The notes beneath the pieces are model-generated. The model made no database searches. It worked only from the letters and a program-made list of their open reading frames with translations, and had not been told where the DNA came from. Made by a program: the position numbers and the translations under genes. DNA of 64,000 bases from Gordonia sp. PP30 (GTDB lineage Bacteria; Actinomycetota; Actinomycetes; Mycobacteriales; Mycobacteriaceae). The stretch spans positions 1,984,001 through 2,048,000 of the forward strand of contig NZ_CP095864.1 of assembly GCF_023100845.1 (NCBI RefSeq). The letters run 5' to 3'. Below, piece by piece: positions 18,283-27,708 of this stretch. Position 1 is the stretch's first letter; each line of letters opens with the position of its first letter.

Positions 18283-19761
18283 TCAGGCTTCCTTGGCGGT
18301 TTCCTTGGCCGGGGCCTCGTCGGCGACCGACTTCTCCAGTTCCTTGGCCACGGCGATCGGGTCCTCGTTGTCGCGCTCGGCCTGCGAGAGCCGCAGCCGC
18401 TCGAGGTAGCTGAGCTCGTTGAGCGCCGAGCGGGCGTAGACCTGCTGCTCGGTGATCGCCAGCTGGGTGCGCCCGCGCGTGGTGAACGAGAAGAACCAGT
18501 TGACCAGCGTGTTCAATCGGTTGCGGTAGCCCACCAGATACACCAGGTGCAGAGCGAGCCAGCCGAGCCACGCGAAGTAACCCTCGGTCTCGAACTTCTT
18601 CTTGGTGCCCGGGATCGGCACCTGCATCACGGCGCTGAACCGGGAGACGGTCGCCATCGAGCCCTTGTCGAAGTATTTGAACGGCTTGCGCTGATCCGGC
18701 GTCTGGCCGTGCTTCAGCTCGGCCAGGATCGCGTCGGCGGCGTACCGGCCGCCCTGGATCGCGCCCTGCGCCACCCCGGGCACACCGTCGACGGCCATCA
18801 TGTCGCCGACGACGAAGATGTTCGTGTGGTCGGCGACGGTCAGGTCCGGACCCACCTTGACCCGGCCGGCCCGGTCGAGTTCGACGCCGGTCTTGTCGCG
18901 CAACACCTCGCCGAGGGCGCTCGCCTGCACACCCGCCGACCACACCTTGCACTGGCTCTCGATGCGGCGCTCGGTGCCGTCCTTGTCCTTCACGACGAGA
19001 CCGTCGTAGTCCAGGTCGACCACCATGGCGCCGAGCTGGATCTCCACCCCGAGCTTCTCCAGCCGCTTCGACGCCTTGGCGCCGAGCTTGGGGCCGAACG
19101 GCGCCAGCACGGCCGGAGCGGCGTCGAGCAGGATGACGCGGGCCTTGGTCGGGTCGATGTTGCGGAAGGCGCCCTTGAGGGTCTTGTCGCTCATCTCGGC
19201 GATCTGGCCGGCCATCTCGACGCCGGTCGGGCCGGCGCCGACGACCACGAAAGTCATCAGCTTCTCCTGCTCGGCCGGATCGTCGGAGAGTTCGGCCTGC
19301 TCGAAGGCGCCGAGGATACGGCCGCGCAGCTCGAGGGCGTGGTCGATGGTCTTCATGCCGGGCGCGTACTCGGCGAACTGGTCGTTGCCGAAGTACGACT
19401 GGTCAGCGCCCGCGGCGATGATGAGATCGTCGTACCGGGTCTCGGTGATGCGCTCGAGGAGCTGGCTGCGCACCACCTGCTGCTCGACGTCGATGTCGAA
19501 GACCTCGCCGAGCAGCACCCGGGTGTTCTTCTGCTTCTCCAGCACCACGCGGGTCGCCGGCGCGATCTCACCCTCGGCGACGATGCCGGTCGCGAGTTGG
19601 TACAGCATCGGCTGGAAGAGGTGCGTCGTGGTCTTGGCGATCAGCGTGACGTCGACGTCCTTCGCCTTCTTCAGGCGCTGGGCCGCGAACAACCCGCCGA
19701 ACCCCGATCCGACGATGACGACCTGACGGCGAGTCGTACCGGTGGCGGGGGCGTTGGTCAT
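18283..19761 (-). CDS. ndh: Type II NADH dehydrogenase
   Basis: A 492-residue peripheral membrane flavoprotein that oxidises NADH and reduces menaquinone without pumping protons. Two dinucleotide folds are visible: VVIVGSGFGGLFAAQRLKK (FAD, residues about 14-32) and TFVVVGAGPTGVEMAGQ (NADH, about 170-186). The FAD-ribityl motif NIFVVGDMMAVDG follows. A C-terminal region with LGWLALHLVYLVGYRNRL gives membrane attachment. The last 40 residues are charged and Lys/Glu/Ala-rich. It is the Rv1854c equivalent; the urease genes that precede it in M. tuberculosis are absent. ATG 19761. Confidence 0.95.
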   Translation of the reverse strand: MTNAPATGTTRRQVVIVGSGFGGLFAAQRLKKAKDVDVTLIAKTTTHLFQPMLYQLATGIVAEGEIAPATRVVLEKQKNTRVLLGEVFDIDVEQQVVRSQLLERITETRYDDLIIAAGADQSYFGNDQFAEYAPGMKTIDHALELRGRILGAFEQAELSDDPAEQEKLMTFVVVGAGPTGVEMAGQIAEMSDKTLKGAFRNIDPTKARVILLDAAPAVLAPFGPKLGAKASKRLEKLGVEIQLGAMVVDLDYDGLVVKDKDGTERRIESQCKVWSAGVQASALGEVLRDKTGVELDRAGRVKVGPDLTVADHTNIFVVGDMMAVDGVPGVAQGAIQGGRYAADAILAELKHGQTPDQRKPFKYFDKGSMATVSRFSAVMQVPIPGTKKKFETEGYFAWLGWLALHLVYLVGYRNRLNTLVNWFFSFTTRGRTQLAITEQQVYARSALNELSYLERLRLSQAERDNEDPIAVAKELEKSVADEAPAKETAKEA

Positions 19762-19849
19762 CGAAACTCCTGGTGGCTGTGGGTTCAGGGTGCATGACGG
19801 ACGGTACGGGTGGCCGGCCGCGGCGGCAATCGCTGTCGATCGCAGTCTC

Positions 19850-20440
19850 TCACGCTAGCGCGCGCGTGTCAGGCCGTCGTATCAGCACCCGGCCGCGGCC
19901 GCGGGTGGCCTGCCACTGCTCCCGCAGGATCTCGTATTCGACGACGGCATCCGGGCCGGTCAGGTCGACCGCGGCGCTGTCCGCGGCCAGCCGCATCCCC
20001 AGCTTCTCCATGACCCGGACCGAGGCCGTGTGCACCACGTGGGTGCCGGCGAAGATCCGGGTGGTGGGGGTCTGGGTGAACATCATCGCGATCAGCGCGT
20101 TCGCCGCCTCGGCCGCGTATCCCCGGCCCCAGGCGTCGCGCGGCAGCCGATAACTCAGCTCGAGTCCGTCGGTGCCGCCGTGCCGGGGTGTGCGCAACTG
20201 GATCCAGCCGGCGAAGGCCTCGTCGTCGCCGAGAGGGGACAGCAGCCACATTCCGGTGCCGTACTCGCGGTGCTGCGCCTGCATCCGCGGAATCACCCAG
20301 TCGGCGATCGTCGCGCGGCCGGTGGCCGGTCCGCCGCTGACGAAGCGCATCACCTCGGGATCGGCGTCGAGGCGGGTGAGCAGGTCGGCATCGGCGGGGG
20401 TGACCGGCCGCAGGCGCAGCCGGCGGGTGTGGAGCAGCAC
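19850..20440 (-). CDS. GNAT-family N-acetyltransferase (RimJ/RimL-like)
   Basis: A protein of about 196 residues with the GNAT pattern of the RimJ group: LLHTRRLRLRPVTPADADLL at the start, ELSYRLPRDAWGRGYAAEAA containing the acetyl-CoA loop (R/QxxGxG/A equivalent), and NALIAMMFTQ...SVRVMEKLGMR at the end. The frame is open far upstream. GTG 20440 is preferred because TACTGT (20448-20453, minus strand) stands 7 nt upstream, fitting a leaderless mRNA; GTG 20449 is the alternative. The acceptor substrate is unknown. Divergent from the thioesterase gene with only 60 nt between starts. Confidence 0.8.
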   Translation of the reverse strand: MLLHTRRLRLRPVTPADADLLTRLDADPEVMRFVSGGPATGRATIADWVIPRMQAQHREYGTGMWLLSPLGDDEAFAGWIQLRTPRHGGTDGLELSYRLPRDAWGRGYAAEAANALIAMMFTQTPTTRIFAGTHVVHTASVRVMEKLGMRLAADSAAVDLTGPDAVVEYEILREQWQATRGRGRVLIRRPDTRALA

Positions 20441-20500
20441 CTGATCCACAGTAGCGGCCGGGCGCGGTCGCCGGGCGGGGGTTCGATAGCGTTTCCCGAT

Positions 20501-20971
20501 GTGTCGGAGACGTCGTGGGTTAACCCCCAATCCGGAAACCTCGAGTCCGGTGTCACCACGGTCCAGATCGCCCTCCGCTGGGGCGACATGGATGCGCTGG
20601 GGCACGTCAACAACGTGCAGATCGCCCGTCTCTTCGAGGAGGCGCGGGTGCGGGCCATGTCGGGCTGGTTCGGCGGTGAGCGCCCGGCCGAGTTCGTGAC
20701 GCTGCTGGCCCGGCAGGAGATCGAGTTCGCGGCGGTGCTGCACTACTCGGGCCGTCCGGTGACCTGCGAGTTGTGGGTCTCGCGGATCGGCGGCAAGTCG
20801 TACGACCTGGGCTGCCGGCTGACCGACGCCGACGGCGGCGTGAGCGCGCTGTGCGAGACCACCCTCGCCGTCGTGGACATGGCGAGCGGCCGGTCGCGGG
20901 AGATCCCGGAGGCCATGCGCACCGTGCTCGAGGCCCACCTCGGTGAACCGGTTCCGTTCCGCAGGCGATGA
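20501..20971 (+). CDS. 4-hydroxybenzoyl-CoA-thioesterase-like hotdog protein
   Basis: A 156-residue hotdog-fold acyl-CoA thioesterase with RWGDMDALGHVNNVQIARLFEEAR (about 27-50). The D-A-x-GHVNN motif carries the catalytic Asp typical of the YbgC/4HBT group. GTG 20501 is chosen: TAGCGT at 20487-20492 is 8 nt upstream, consistent with a leaderless message. Substrate not known. It ends 63 nt before recC and could be read with it, although a -10-like TAGTAT occurs at 21001. Confidence 0.85.
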   Translation: MSETSWVNPQSGNLESGVTTVQIALRWGDMDALGHVNNVQIARLFEEARVRAMSGWFGGERPAEFVTLLARQEIEFAAVLHYSGRPVTCELWVSRIGGKSYDLGCRLTDADGGVSALCETTLAVVDMASGRSREIPEAMRTVLEAHLGEPVPFRRR

Positions 20972-21034
20972 CGCCCGCCGGGATTGTCGGACCCCGTCGA
21001 TAGTATCGGCGACGAGGTGAGAGGGGGATCGACG

Positions 21035-24000
21035 ATGCTGACCGTTCATCGTGGTGAGAACGCCGGCGTGCTCGCCGACGTACTCGCCGAACAGCTCGCG
21101 GTGCCGCTCGCCGATCCGATGGCCACCGAGGTGGTGTCGGTACCCGCGTACGGCATGCAGCGGTGGTTGCAGCAGCGGCTCGCGACGCGACTCGGGACGG
21201 GCACGGGCGGGGACGGGATCGCCGCGAACATCGACTTCACCGCGCCCACGGCGCTGTTGCGGCGGGTCGTCGTGGGGATCTCCGACGATCCGGAGGCCGC
21301 CGAGCACTGGTACACCGACGCCCTGGTGTGGCCGGTGCTGCGGGTCCTCGACGCCCATCTGAGCGCCCCCGAACTGGAGGTGCTGGCCGGTCACCTGCGC
21401 GGGCGCGGCCGCCGCTTCGCCGCGGCCGCCACCATCGCCCGGCTGCTCGGTGACTACGGCTGGCAGCGGCCGGCGATGCTGGCCGACTGGTCGGCGCATC
21501 GGGACACCGACGGCGCCGGCCGCCCGCTGCCGGAGCCGCTGCGCTGGCAGCCGTGGCTGTGGCGGCTGGTGCGCGAGGAGGTGGGGCAGCCGCATCTGGC
21601 CGAGCAACTGGACGACGTCGCCGGCCGATTGCGATCCGACCCGGGCGCGGTCGATCTGCCGCCGCGGTTCGCGCTGTTCGGACCCGTCCGGCTGCCGGAG
21701 TCGTTGCGGGTGGTGCTGCACGCGCTCGCCGCCGGGCGCGAGGTGTCGCTCTATCTCCCGCATCCGTCCGACGCGCTGTGGCAGGCGGTCGCGGCGCGGC
21801 CGGTCACGGTCCCGCAGCCGCGGGAATCGGGATCGAGACACCGCGGGGCGCATCCGCTGCTGGCGGCGCTGTCGCGGGACATCGTCGAACTGCAGGAGGT
21901 GCTGGCACCGTCGATCGGTGACGACGTCTACCACCCGGAGTCGCCGGCAGCGGCACCGGCGACGCTGCTCACGGCGGTGCGGTCCGGGCTGCGCGAGGAT
22001 GCCGTCGGGCCGGCCGCGGGTCTGCCCGCCGCCGACGACTCGCTGGAGATCCACGCCTGTCACGGGCCGGAACGGCAGGTCGAGGTGCTGCGGGACCGGC
22101 TGCTCCGCCTGTTCGACGATCATCGCGATCTGGAGCCGCGCGACGTGCTCGTCGTGTGCCCCGATGTCGAGACCTTCGCGCCGCTGATCGCTGGGGCGTT
22201 CGGGCGGCACGAGCAGGACCATCCGGGGTCGGCGCTGCGGGTCCGCCTCGCTGACCGCGGGCTCGCCGAGACCAACGAGGTCCTCGACGTACTCGATCAT
22301 GTTCTGTCACTGGCGGCCGGGCGCGTGCGATCCGGTGATCTCCTCGACCTCATCGCCCTGCCCGCGGTGCGGCGCCGTTTCGCGTTCACCGACGACGACC
22401 TCGACACCCTCGCCGGATGGATCGAGAGGTCGGGCATCCGCTGGGGCATCGACGGCACCCAGCGCGACCGTTTCGGGCTCGCCGGTTTCCCACAGGGCAC
22501 CGCGGTGGCCGGGCGGGACCGCATCCTGCTCGGGGTGCTCGCCGAGGAGGCCGAGAATCAGTGGCTCGGCGTCGGACTGCCGCTGGAGGGCATCGACTCG
22601 ACCAAGATCGATCTGGCCGGGCGGTTCGCCGAGTTGATCGACCGGCTCGGCACGCTGCTCGGCGCCGCGGACGGATCGCACCCGGCTCGCGAATGGGCCG
22701 AGCTGCTGACCGGGGCGGTGGACCGGCTGACCGAACCCGACCGCGAGACCCAGTGGCAGCGGGCGCAGGCGATCGGCATGCTCACCGACGCGCTCGCCTC
22801 ACCGGGTGCCGCAGCGGTCGAGCTCGATCTCACCGACGTGCGCGATCTGATGCGCGGGCTGCTCGCCGCCCGGCCGTCGCGCACCAACTTCGGCACCGGC
22901 GAACTGACCGTCACCTCACTGGCGCCGATGCGCTCGGTGCCGCACCGCGCGGTGATCCTGCTCGGGCTCGACGCCGAGGTCTTCCCACGCACGAGCGTGG
23001 TCGACGGCGACGACGTGCTGGCACGCGTCCCGCTGGTCGGTGAGCGCAACCGCCGCGACGAGGACCGGCAGATCTTCCTCGACGCCCTCACCGCGGCGAC
23101 CGATCACCTGCTGATCTTCTACACCGGCTCCGATCCGGTCACCGGCGCGACGGTCCCGCCCCCGGCCGTGGTCGCGGACCTGATCGAGACCGCCGGCCGC
23201 GTGCGGCCGGGGCCGCCGGGAATCGTTCAGCGCCACACCCTGCACGCCTTCGACGAGCGGAACTTCACCGCGCACGACGGGGCGGCGCCGGCGAGCTACG
23301 ACGCCCGCCTGCTCCCCGGTGCCCGGGCGCTGAGCGGGCTCGTCGCGTCCGGCGACCTGGGCGAACCGGGCCCGCGGCTGGCGGACGCCGTCCTGCCGCC
23401 GGCACCCGGCGGCGACATCGACCTGGACGACCTGATCGACTTCCTCGCCTCGCCGCTGGAACGCTTCGTGCGGCAGCGGCTCGGCGCGGTGCTGCCGGAG
23501 AGCGCCGAGACGCATCCCGATCAGCTCGACGTGACCCTCGACGGCCTGCAGGCGTGGAAGATCGGCGACCGCTACCTGCGGGCGTTCCTGCGCGGCGAGG
23601 ATCCGCGGGTCCTCGGCGGTGCCGAACTGCGGCGCGGCACGCTGCCCCCGTTCGCGCTCGGCACGGCTGCGCTGCGCCCCATCGAGGAGAACGCGCGCGC
23701 CATCGGGGTGGCGGCACAGTCGCAGCAGGCCGGCGATCCCGACACCGTCGACGTCGTGGTGCGGTTGCGCGGCGGCCGCCGTCTCTACGGCACGGTGGGC
23801 GACGTGTTCGGCGACAAGCTGGTGGCGGTCAACTACTCCAAACTCGCCCCCAAACACCGGCTGGAGGCATGGATCCGGCTGCTGGCGATCGCCGCGGGCG
23901 CGGCGCGTCCCGTGCGCGAGGCGGTGGTGATCGGGGCGCCGTTCGGGTCGGAATCGGGGGCATCGCTGCGCCGGCTCACCCGGCCGGACGAGGCCGAAGC

Positions 24001-24355
24001 GTTGCTCGGTGTGCTGGTCGCCATCCGTGACGCCGGACTGCGTGGCCCGCTGTGGCTGCCGCCGCGCGTGGCCGAGGCGGCTGCGGGATCGTACGGCCGG
24101 GCGCAGCGCGTGCCGAGTGCGATGGCCCGGGTGCGCGGACTGAAGGAGTGGATGTACCGCGACCGATACACCGGTCTGGTGGTGTTCGACGATCCGGCGC
24201 GGCTGCCGTCGATCGACGAGTTGATGGACCTCGACGAGGTTCCGCTGTTCGGCGACCTGGATCCGGTCCTGCCCGCGATCGACGGCGCGAACCGTTTTCT
24301 GCGGTTGTCCGAGGCGGTCTACGGACCGCTGCTGCGGCACGAGGGGAACCGATGA
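21035..24355 (+). CDS. recC: Exonuclease V gamma subunit
   Basis: A 1106-residue RecC subunit of the RecBCD helicase-nuclease, which recognises Chi and holds the unwinding DNA during double-strand break repair. It opens MLTVHRGENAGVLADVL, has VPAYGMQRWLQQRLA (RecC N-terminal signature), DSLEIHACHGPERQVEVLRD, VTSLAPMRSVPHRAVILLGLD and the PD-(D/E)XK-like C-terminal domain. ATG 21035 is supported by GAGAGGGGG upstream; the longer frame from 20984 is rejected because it spans the promoter region. The stop overlaps recB as ATGA. Order recC-recB-recD matches mycobacterial operons. Confidence 0.95.
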   Translation: MLTVHRGENAGVLADVLAEQLAVPLADPMATEVVSVPAYGMQRWLQQRLATRLGTGTGGDGIAANIDFTAPTALLRRVVVGISDDPEAAEHWYTDALVWPVLRVLDAHLSAPELEVLAGHLRGRGRRFAAAATIARLLGDYGWQRPAMLADWSAHRDTDGAGRPLPEPLRWQPWLWRLVREEVGQPHLAEQLDDVAGRLRSDPGAVDLPPRFALFGPVRLPESLRVVLHALAAGREVSLYLPHPSDALWQAVAARPVTVPQPRESGSRHRGAHPLLAALSRDIVELQEVLAPSIGDDVYHPESPAAAPATLLTAVRSGLREDAVGPAAGLPAADDSLEIHACHGPERQVEVLRDRLLRLFDDHRDLEPRDVLVVCPDVETFAPLIAGAFGRHEQDHPGSALRVRLADRGLAETNEVLDVLDHVLSLAAGRVRSGDLLDLIALPAVRRRFAFTDDDLDTLAGWIERSGIRWGIDGTQRDRFGLAGFPQGTAVAGRDRILLGVLAEEAENQWLGVGLPLEGIDSTKIDLAGRFAELIDRLGTLLGAADGSHPAREWAELLTGAVDRLTEPDRETQWQRAQAIGMLTDALASPGAAAVELDLTDVRDLMRGLLAARPSRTNFGTGELTVTSLAPMRSVPHRAVILLGLDAEVFPRTSVVDGDDVLARVPLVGERNRRDEDRQIFLDALTAATDHLLIFYTGSDPVTGATVPPPAVVADLIETAGRVRPGPPGIVQRHTLHAFDERNFTAHDGAAPASYDARLLPGARALSGLVASGDLGEPGPRLADAVLPPAPGGDIDLDDLIDFLASPLERFVRQRLGAVLPESAETHPDQLDVTLDGLQAWKIGDRYLRAFLRGEDPRVLGGAELRRGTLPPFALGTAALRPIEENARAIGVAAQSQQAGDPDTVDVVVRLRGGRRLYGTVGDVFGDKLVAVNYSKLAPKHRLEAWIRLLAIAAGAARPVREAVVIGAPFGSESGASLRRLTRPDEAEALLGVLVAIRDAGLRGPLWLPPRVAEAAAGSYGRAQRVPSAMARVRGLKEWMYRDRYTGLVVFDDPARLPSIDELMDLDEVPLFGDLDPVLPAIDGANRFLRLSEAVYGPLLRHEGNR

Positions 24356-27300
24356 GCGATTTCGATCCATGCGGCGAGCTACCGACCGGGACGGTGGTCC
24401 TGGAGGCGAGTGCCGGCACCGGCAAGACCTACGCGATCGTGTCACTGGCGCTGCGCTACCTCGCCGCCGGCGTACCGGTCGAGCGGCTGCTCATGGCGAC
24501 CTTCTCCAACGCTGCGTCCAACGAACTGCGTGACCGTACGCGCAGCCGCATCGCCGAGGCCGTCGCCGCGCTGGAGCAGCCCGGCGTTCCGGTCGGCGAC
24601 GAGGTGATCGCGGCGCTGCGGGAGGGAAGCCCGGCCGAGGTCGCGCTCCGGCGCGACCGGCTCGCCGTCGCGCTCAGCGATTTCGACGTCGCGACCGTCG
24701 CCACCACGCATACCTTCTGCAACCGGATGCTCGCCGCGCTCGGGTTCCTCGGCGAGCGCGCGCAGGAGTACCCGATCGTGGAGAACGTCGACGATCTGGT
24801 CGCCGAACTCGCCCGCGATCTGTATCTGTCGGAGTTCGCCGGGGGCACGGGCGGCGCGCCGTCGCCCGAGGCGGTCGAAGCGGTCGCGGTGGCGGCGGTG
24901 GCGCAGACACGGGTGCCCCTGGTCCCGGACGAGGATGAGGCCGACGAGGCGGCGCGGGTCCGCGTCGAACTCGCGCGCGCGGCGCGTGACCGGATCGCCG
25001 AGCGCAAACGGCTCGCGCGCCTCCGCACCTACGACGACCTGCAGAACACGCTGTGCGCCATCGTCTCCGATCCCGGGATCGGGCCGGCCGCCTGCGCGCG
25101 CATCCGCGAGCAGTTCTCGGTGGTGCTGATCGACGAGTTCCAGGACACCGATCCGGAGCAGTGGGAGATCGTGCGGACGTGTTTCGCCGGTCATCTGCCG
25201 CTGGTGCTGGTCGGCGACCCGAAGCAGTCCATCTACGCGTTCCGGGGCGCCGAGGTGCTCAGCTACCTGAACGCGGTGACCGAGGCGGGCGAGGTGCGGC
25301 GGCTGGCGACCAACTGGCGATCGGACCAGCCGCTCGTCGATGCGCTCGGCACCCTGTTCGCCGGCGCGGCGTTCGGCGACCGGCGGATCGCCGCCCAGCC
25401 GGTCGCCGCACGACAGGAGACCTCGCGGCTGCACGCCGCGCAGCCGTCGGCCGGGCCGGTGCCCGCGCTGCGGATGCGCGCCTTCCTGGAACGCGACTTC
25501 CCCGACTGCGAGGGGGCACCATCGGTCGGCGTGCTACGCAAGCGGGTGATCGCCGATGTCGCCGACGATGTGGCCGCCACACTGTCGTCGGGGCTGCTCA
25601 TCGACGACGACGCCGCGCCCTCCGGGCGGCGGCCGGTGGAACCGGGGGACATCGCGATCCTGGTGCGCACCAACGTCACCGTCGAGCCGTTGCAGGAAGC
25701 TCTCGCCGGTCGCGGCGTGTCGTCGGTGGTGCGCTCGGGCACGTCGATCTTCAAGACCGCCGCCGCCCGCCACTGGTGGTACGTACTCGGTGCCGTCGAG
25801 CAGCCGTCGCGGTCCACGCGGGTGCGGCTGGCGGCGCTGACCCCGCTGGTCGGCCTGACCGCGGACCGGCTCGACGCCGGTGGGGACGAACTCACCGGCC
25901 GACTGGCCGCGATCTTCGCCGAACTCGGCAGGATCTTCGCCGAGAGCGGGTTCGCGGCCATGGCGGCGAGCCTGTTCGAGCGCTTCGGCACCGAGGAACG
26001 CCTGCTCGCGGGACGCGGCGGCGAACGACTGCTCACCGACCTGCGACAGCTCTCCGACCTGGGCAACGGGCGGGCGTCGTCCGGCTCGTCCGGGCTGGCC
26101 TCGCTCGTCGCGTGGCTCGGGGAGCAGATCGACGACAGCTCGCGGCTGCGGCACGGCGGCGCCCAGACCAGGCGGCTCGATCGCGACACCCGCGCCGTCC
26201 AGATCATGACCGTGCACGCCAGCAAGGGACTGGAGTTCCCCATCGTGTATCTGCCGTTCGGCTGGGACGGCGCGGCCAACCCCAGTCCGGAGACCTTCAC
26301 CTTCCACGACGGCGGGGTCCGGATGCTCGACGTCGGCGGCCGGGACGCACCCGGGCGCGGCCGGCGGGAGGCGCTCGCGCTCACCGAGGAGGCCGGGGAA
26401 GACCTGCGGCTGCTGTATGTCGCGCTGACCCGGGCCCGGTCGCAGGCCGTCGTGTGGTGGGGGCCGAGCTTTCCCACCGAGCGCGGGCCGCTGCACAGGC
26501 TGCTGTTCACCGCCCCCGACCGCGCCCGCGCGGTCGCCGCGGGTCTCGGGCCGCAGGCCGTGCCGGAGCGGGTCGAGCTGCCGTCGGACATGGAGACGGT
26601 GATGACGCTGCGATCCGTCGCCGAGTCGTCGGCCGCGCCGATCGCCGTCGAGACGGCGGTGCGGGACGCGCCGGTGTCGTGGCGGCGGCCGGGCGACGGC
26701 GGACCGGCGCCGGAACTGGGCGTCGCGACCTTCTCCCGGCGCATCGACCAGGAATGGCGACGGACGTCCTACTCGGCGATCGTGCACGATGCTCACGCCC
26801 GTGTGCTCGGGGCCGAGCCGGCCGCCGCACCCGTCGCGGCCGAGGACGGCTTCCTCGACGACGAACCGGAGGAGACCGATGCCGCCGAGCTGGTGGTGGC
26901 CGCCGAATCCTCGTCGGACGGGATGCCGTCGCTGATGAACGGGCTGCCGTTCGGCGCGGGCTTCGGCACGCTCGTGCACGAGGTCCTGGAACACGTCGAC
27001 ACCTCCGCACCGGACCTCGCCGCGCACGTACGGCTGCGCACCGCGGAGGGTGCCGCGCACCGCGGTGTCGACATCGACGTCGATCAGCTCGCGGCGGCGT
27101 TGCTGGGCGTATTGACCACACCGCTCGGCTTCGGCGACCTGGCGGGTGTCCCACCCGCCGACCGGCTCGCCGAACTCGACTTCGAGATCCCGCTCGCACC
27201 ACCGGGTTTCGGCCTCGACGCGGTCGGGGATCTACTCGCCGAACACCTGCCGTGCGGCGACCCGCTCGCCGACTACGCGGACCTGGTGCGGGAGGTCTCC

Positions 27301-27708
27301 GACCAGCGCTTCCGCGGGTTCCTCACCGGCAGCATCGACTCGGTGCTGCGGATCGCGGGGGAGAGATTCGTGATCGTCGACTACAAGACCAACCGTCTCC
27401 GGCCGGGTGAACTGACCGTCGAGGACTTCGGCACCGCGGCGATGGCCGGGGAGATGATGGCCGCGCACTACCCGCTGCAGGCGCTGCTCTACTCGGTGGC
27501 GCTGCACCGCTACCTGCGATGGCGGCTGCCCGGGTACCGGCCGGAGCACCACCTCGGACCGGTGCAGTATCACTTCGTGCGCGGCATGGCCGGCCCCGAC
27601 ACCCCGCCCGGCTGCGGCGTGTTCGAGTGGCATCCGCCGGCCGCCCTGGTCGTCGCGCTGTCGGACCTGCTCGCCTCACGCCGGTCGAGCGAAGTCGAGA
27701 CCCGATGA
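24352..27708 (+). CDS. recB: Exonuclease V beta subunit
   Basis: A 1118-residue UvrD-type 3'-5' helicase fused to a C-terminal nuclease. Walker A is ASAGTGKT (residues 19-26). Further helicase motifs are LIDEFQDTDPEQWE, VGDPKQSIYAFRGAE, IMTVHASKGLEFPIVYLPF and LLYVALTRARSQ. The nuclease motif IVDYKTNRL holds Asp about 1010 and Lys about 1012. ATG overlaps recC's stop and TGA overlaps recD's start, so all three subunits are translationally coupled. The last ten residues (SRRSSEVETR) are encoded by a piece of the window's dispersed repeat, so this tail is probably a recent add-on outside the nuclease core. Confidence 0.95.
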   Translation: MSDFDPCGELPTGTVVLEASAGTGKTYAIVSLALRYLAAGVPVERLLMATFSNAASNELRDRTRSRIAEAVAALEQPGVPVGDEVIAALREGSPAEVALRRDRLAVALSDFDVATVATTHTFCNRMLAALGFLGERAQEYPIVENVDDLVAELARDLYLSEFAGGTGGAPSPEAVEAVAVAAVAQTRVPLVPDEDEADEAARVRVELARAARDRIAERKRLARLRTYDDLQNTLCAIVSDPGIGPAACARIREQFSVVLIDEFQDTDPEQWEIVRTCFAGHLPLVLVGDPKQSIYAFRGAEVLSYLNAVTEAGEVRRLATNWRSDQPLVDALGTLFAGAAFGDRRIAAQPVAARQETSRLHAAQPSAGPVPALRMRAFLERDFPDCEGAPSVGVLRKRVIADVADDVAATLSSGLLIDDDAAPSGRRPVEPGDIAILVRTNVTVEPLQEALAGRGVSSVVRSGTSIFKTAAARHWWYVLGAVEQPSRSTRVRLAALTPLVGLTADRLDAGGDELTGRLAAIFAELGRIFAESGFAAMAASLFERFGTEERLLAGRGGERLLTDLRQLSDLGNGRASSGSSGLASLVAWLGEQIDDSSRLRHGGAQTRRLDRDTRAVQIMTVHASKGLEFPIVYLPFGWDGAANPSPETFTFHDGGVRMLDVGGRDAPGRGRREALALTEEAGEDLRLLYVALTRARSQAVVWWGPSFPTERGPLHRLLFTAPDRARAVAAGLGPQAVPERVELPSDMETVMTLRSVAESSAAPIAVETAVRDAPVSWRRPGDGGPAPELGVATFSRRIDQEWRRTSYSAIVHDAHARVLGAEPAAAPVAAEDGFLDDEPEETDAAELVVAAESSSDGMPSLMNGLPFGAGFGTLVHEVLEHVDTSAPDLAAHVRLRTAEGAAHRGVDIDVDQLAAALLGVLTTPLGFGDLAGVPPADRLAELDFEIPLAPPGFGLDAVGDLLAEHLPCGDPLADYADLVREVSDQRFRGFLTGSIDSVLRIAGERFVIVDYKTNRLRPGELTVEDFGTAAMAGEMMAAHYPLQALLYSVALHRYLRWRLPGYRPEHHLGPVQYHFVRGMAGPDTPPGCGVFEWHPPAALVVALSDLLASRRSSEVETR

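Noticed and set aside
20984..21034. Upstream extension of recC to 20984
   Set aside because: The stretch contains a -10-like TAGTAT and a good ribosome binding site for ATG 21035, and the added residues do not resemble RecC.
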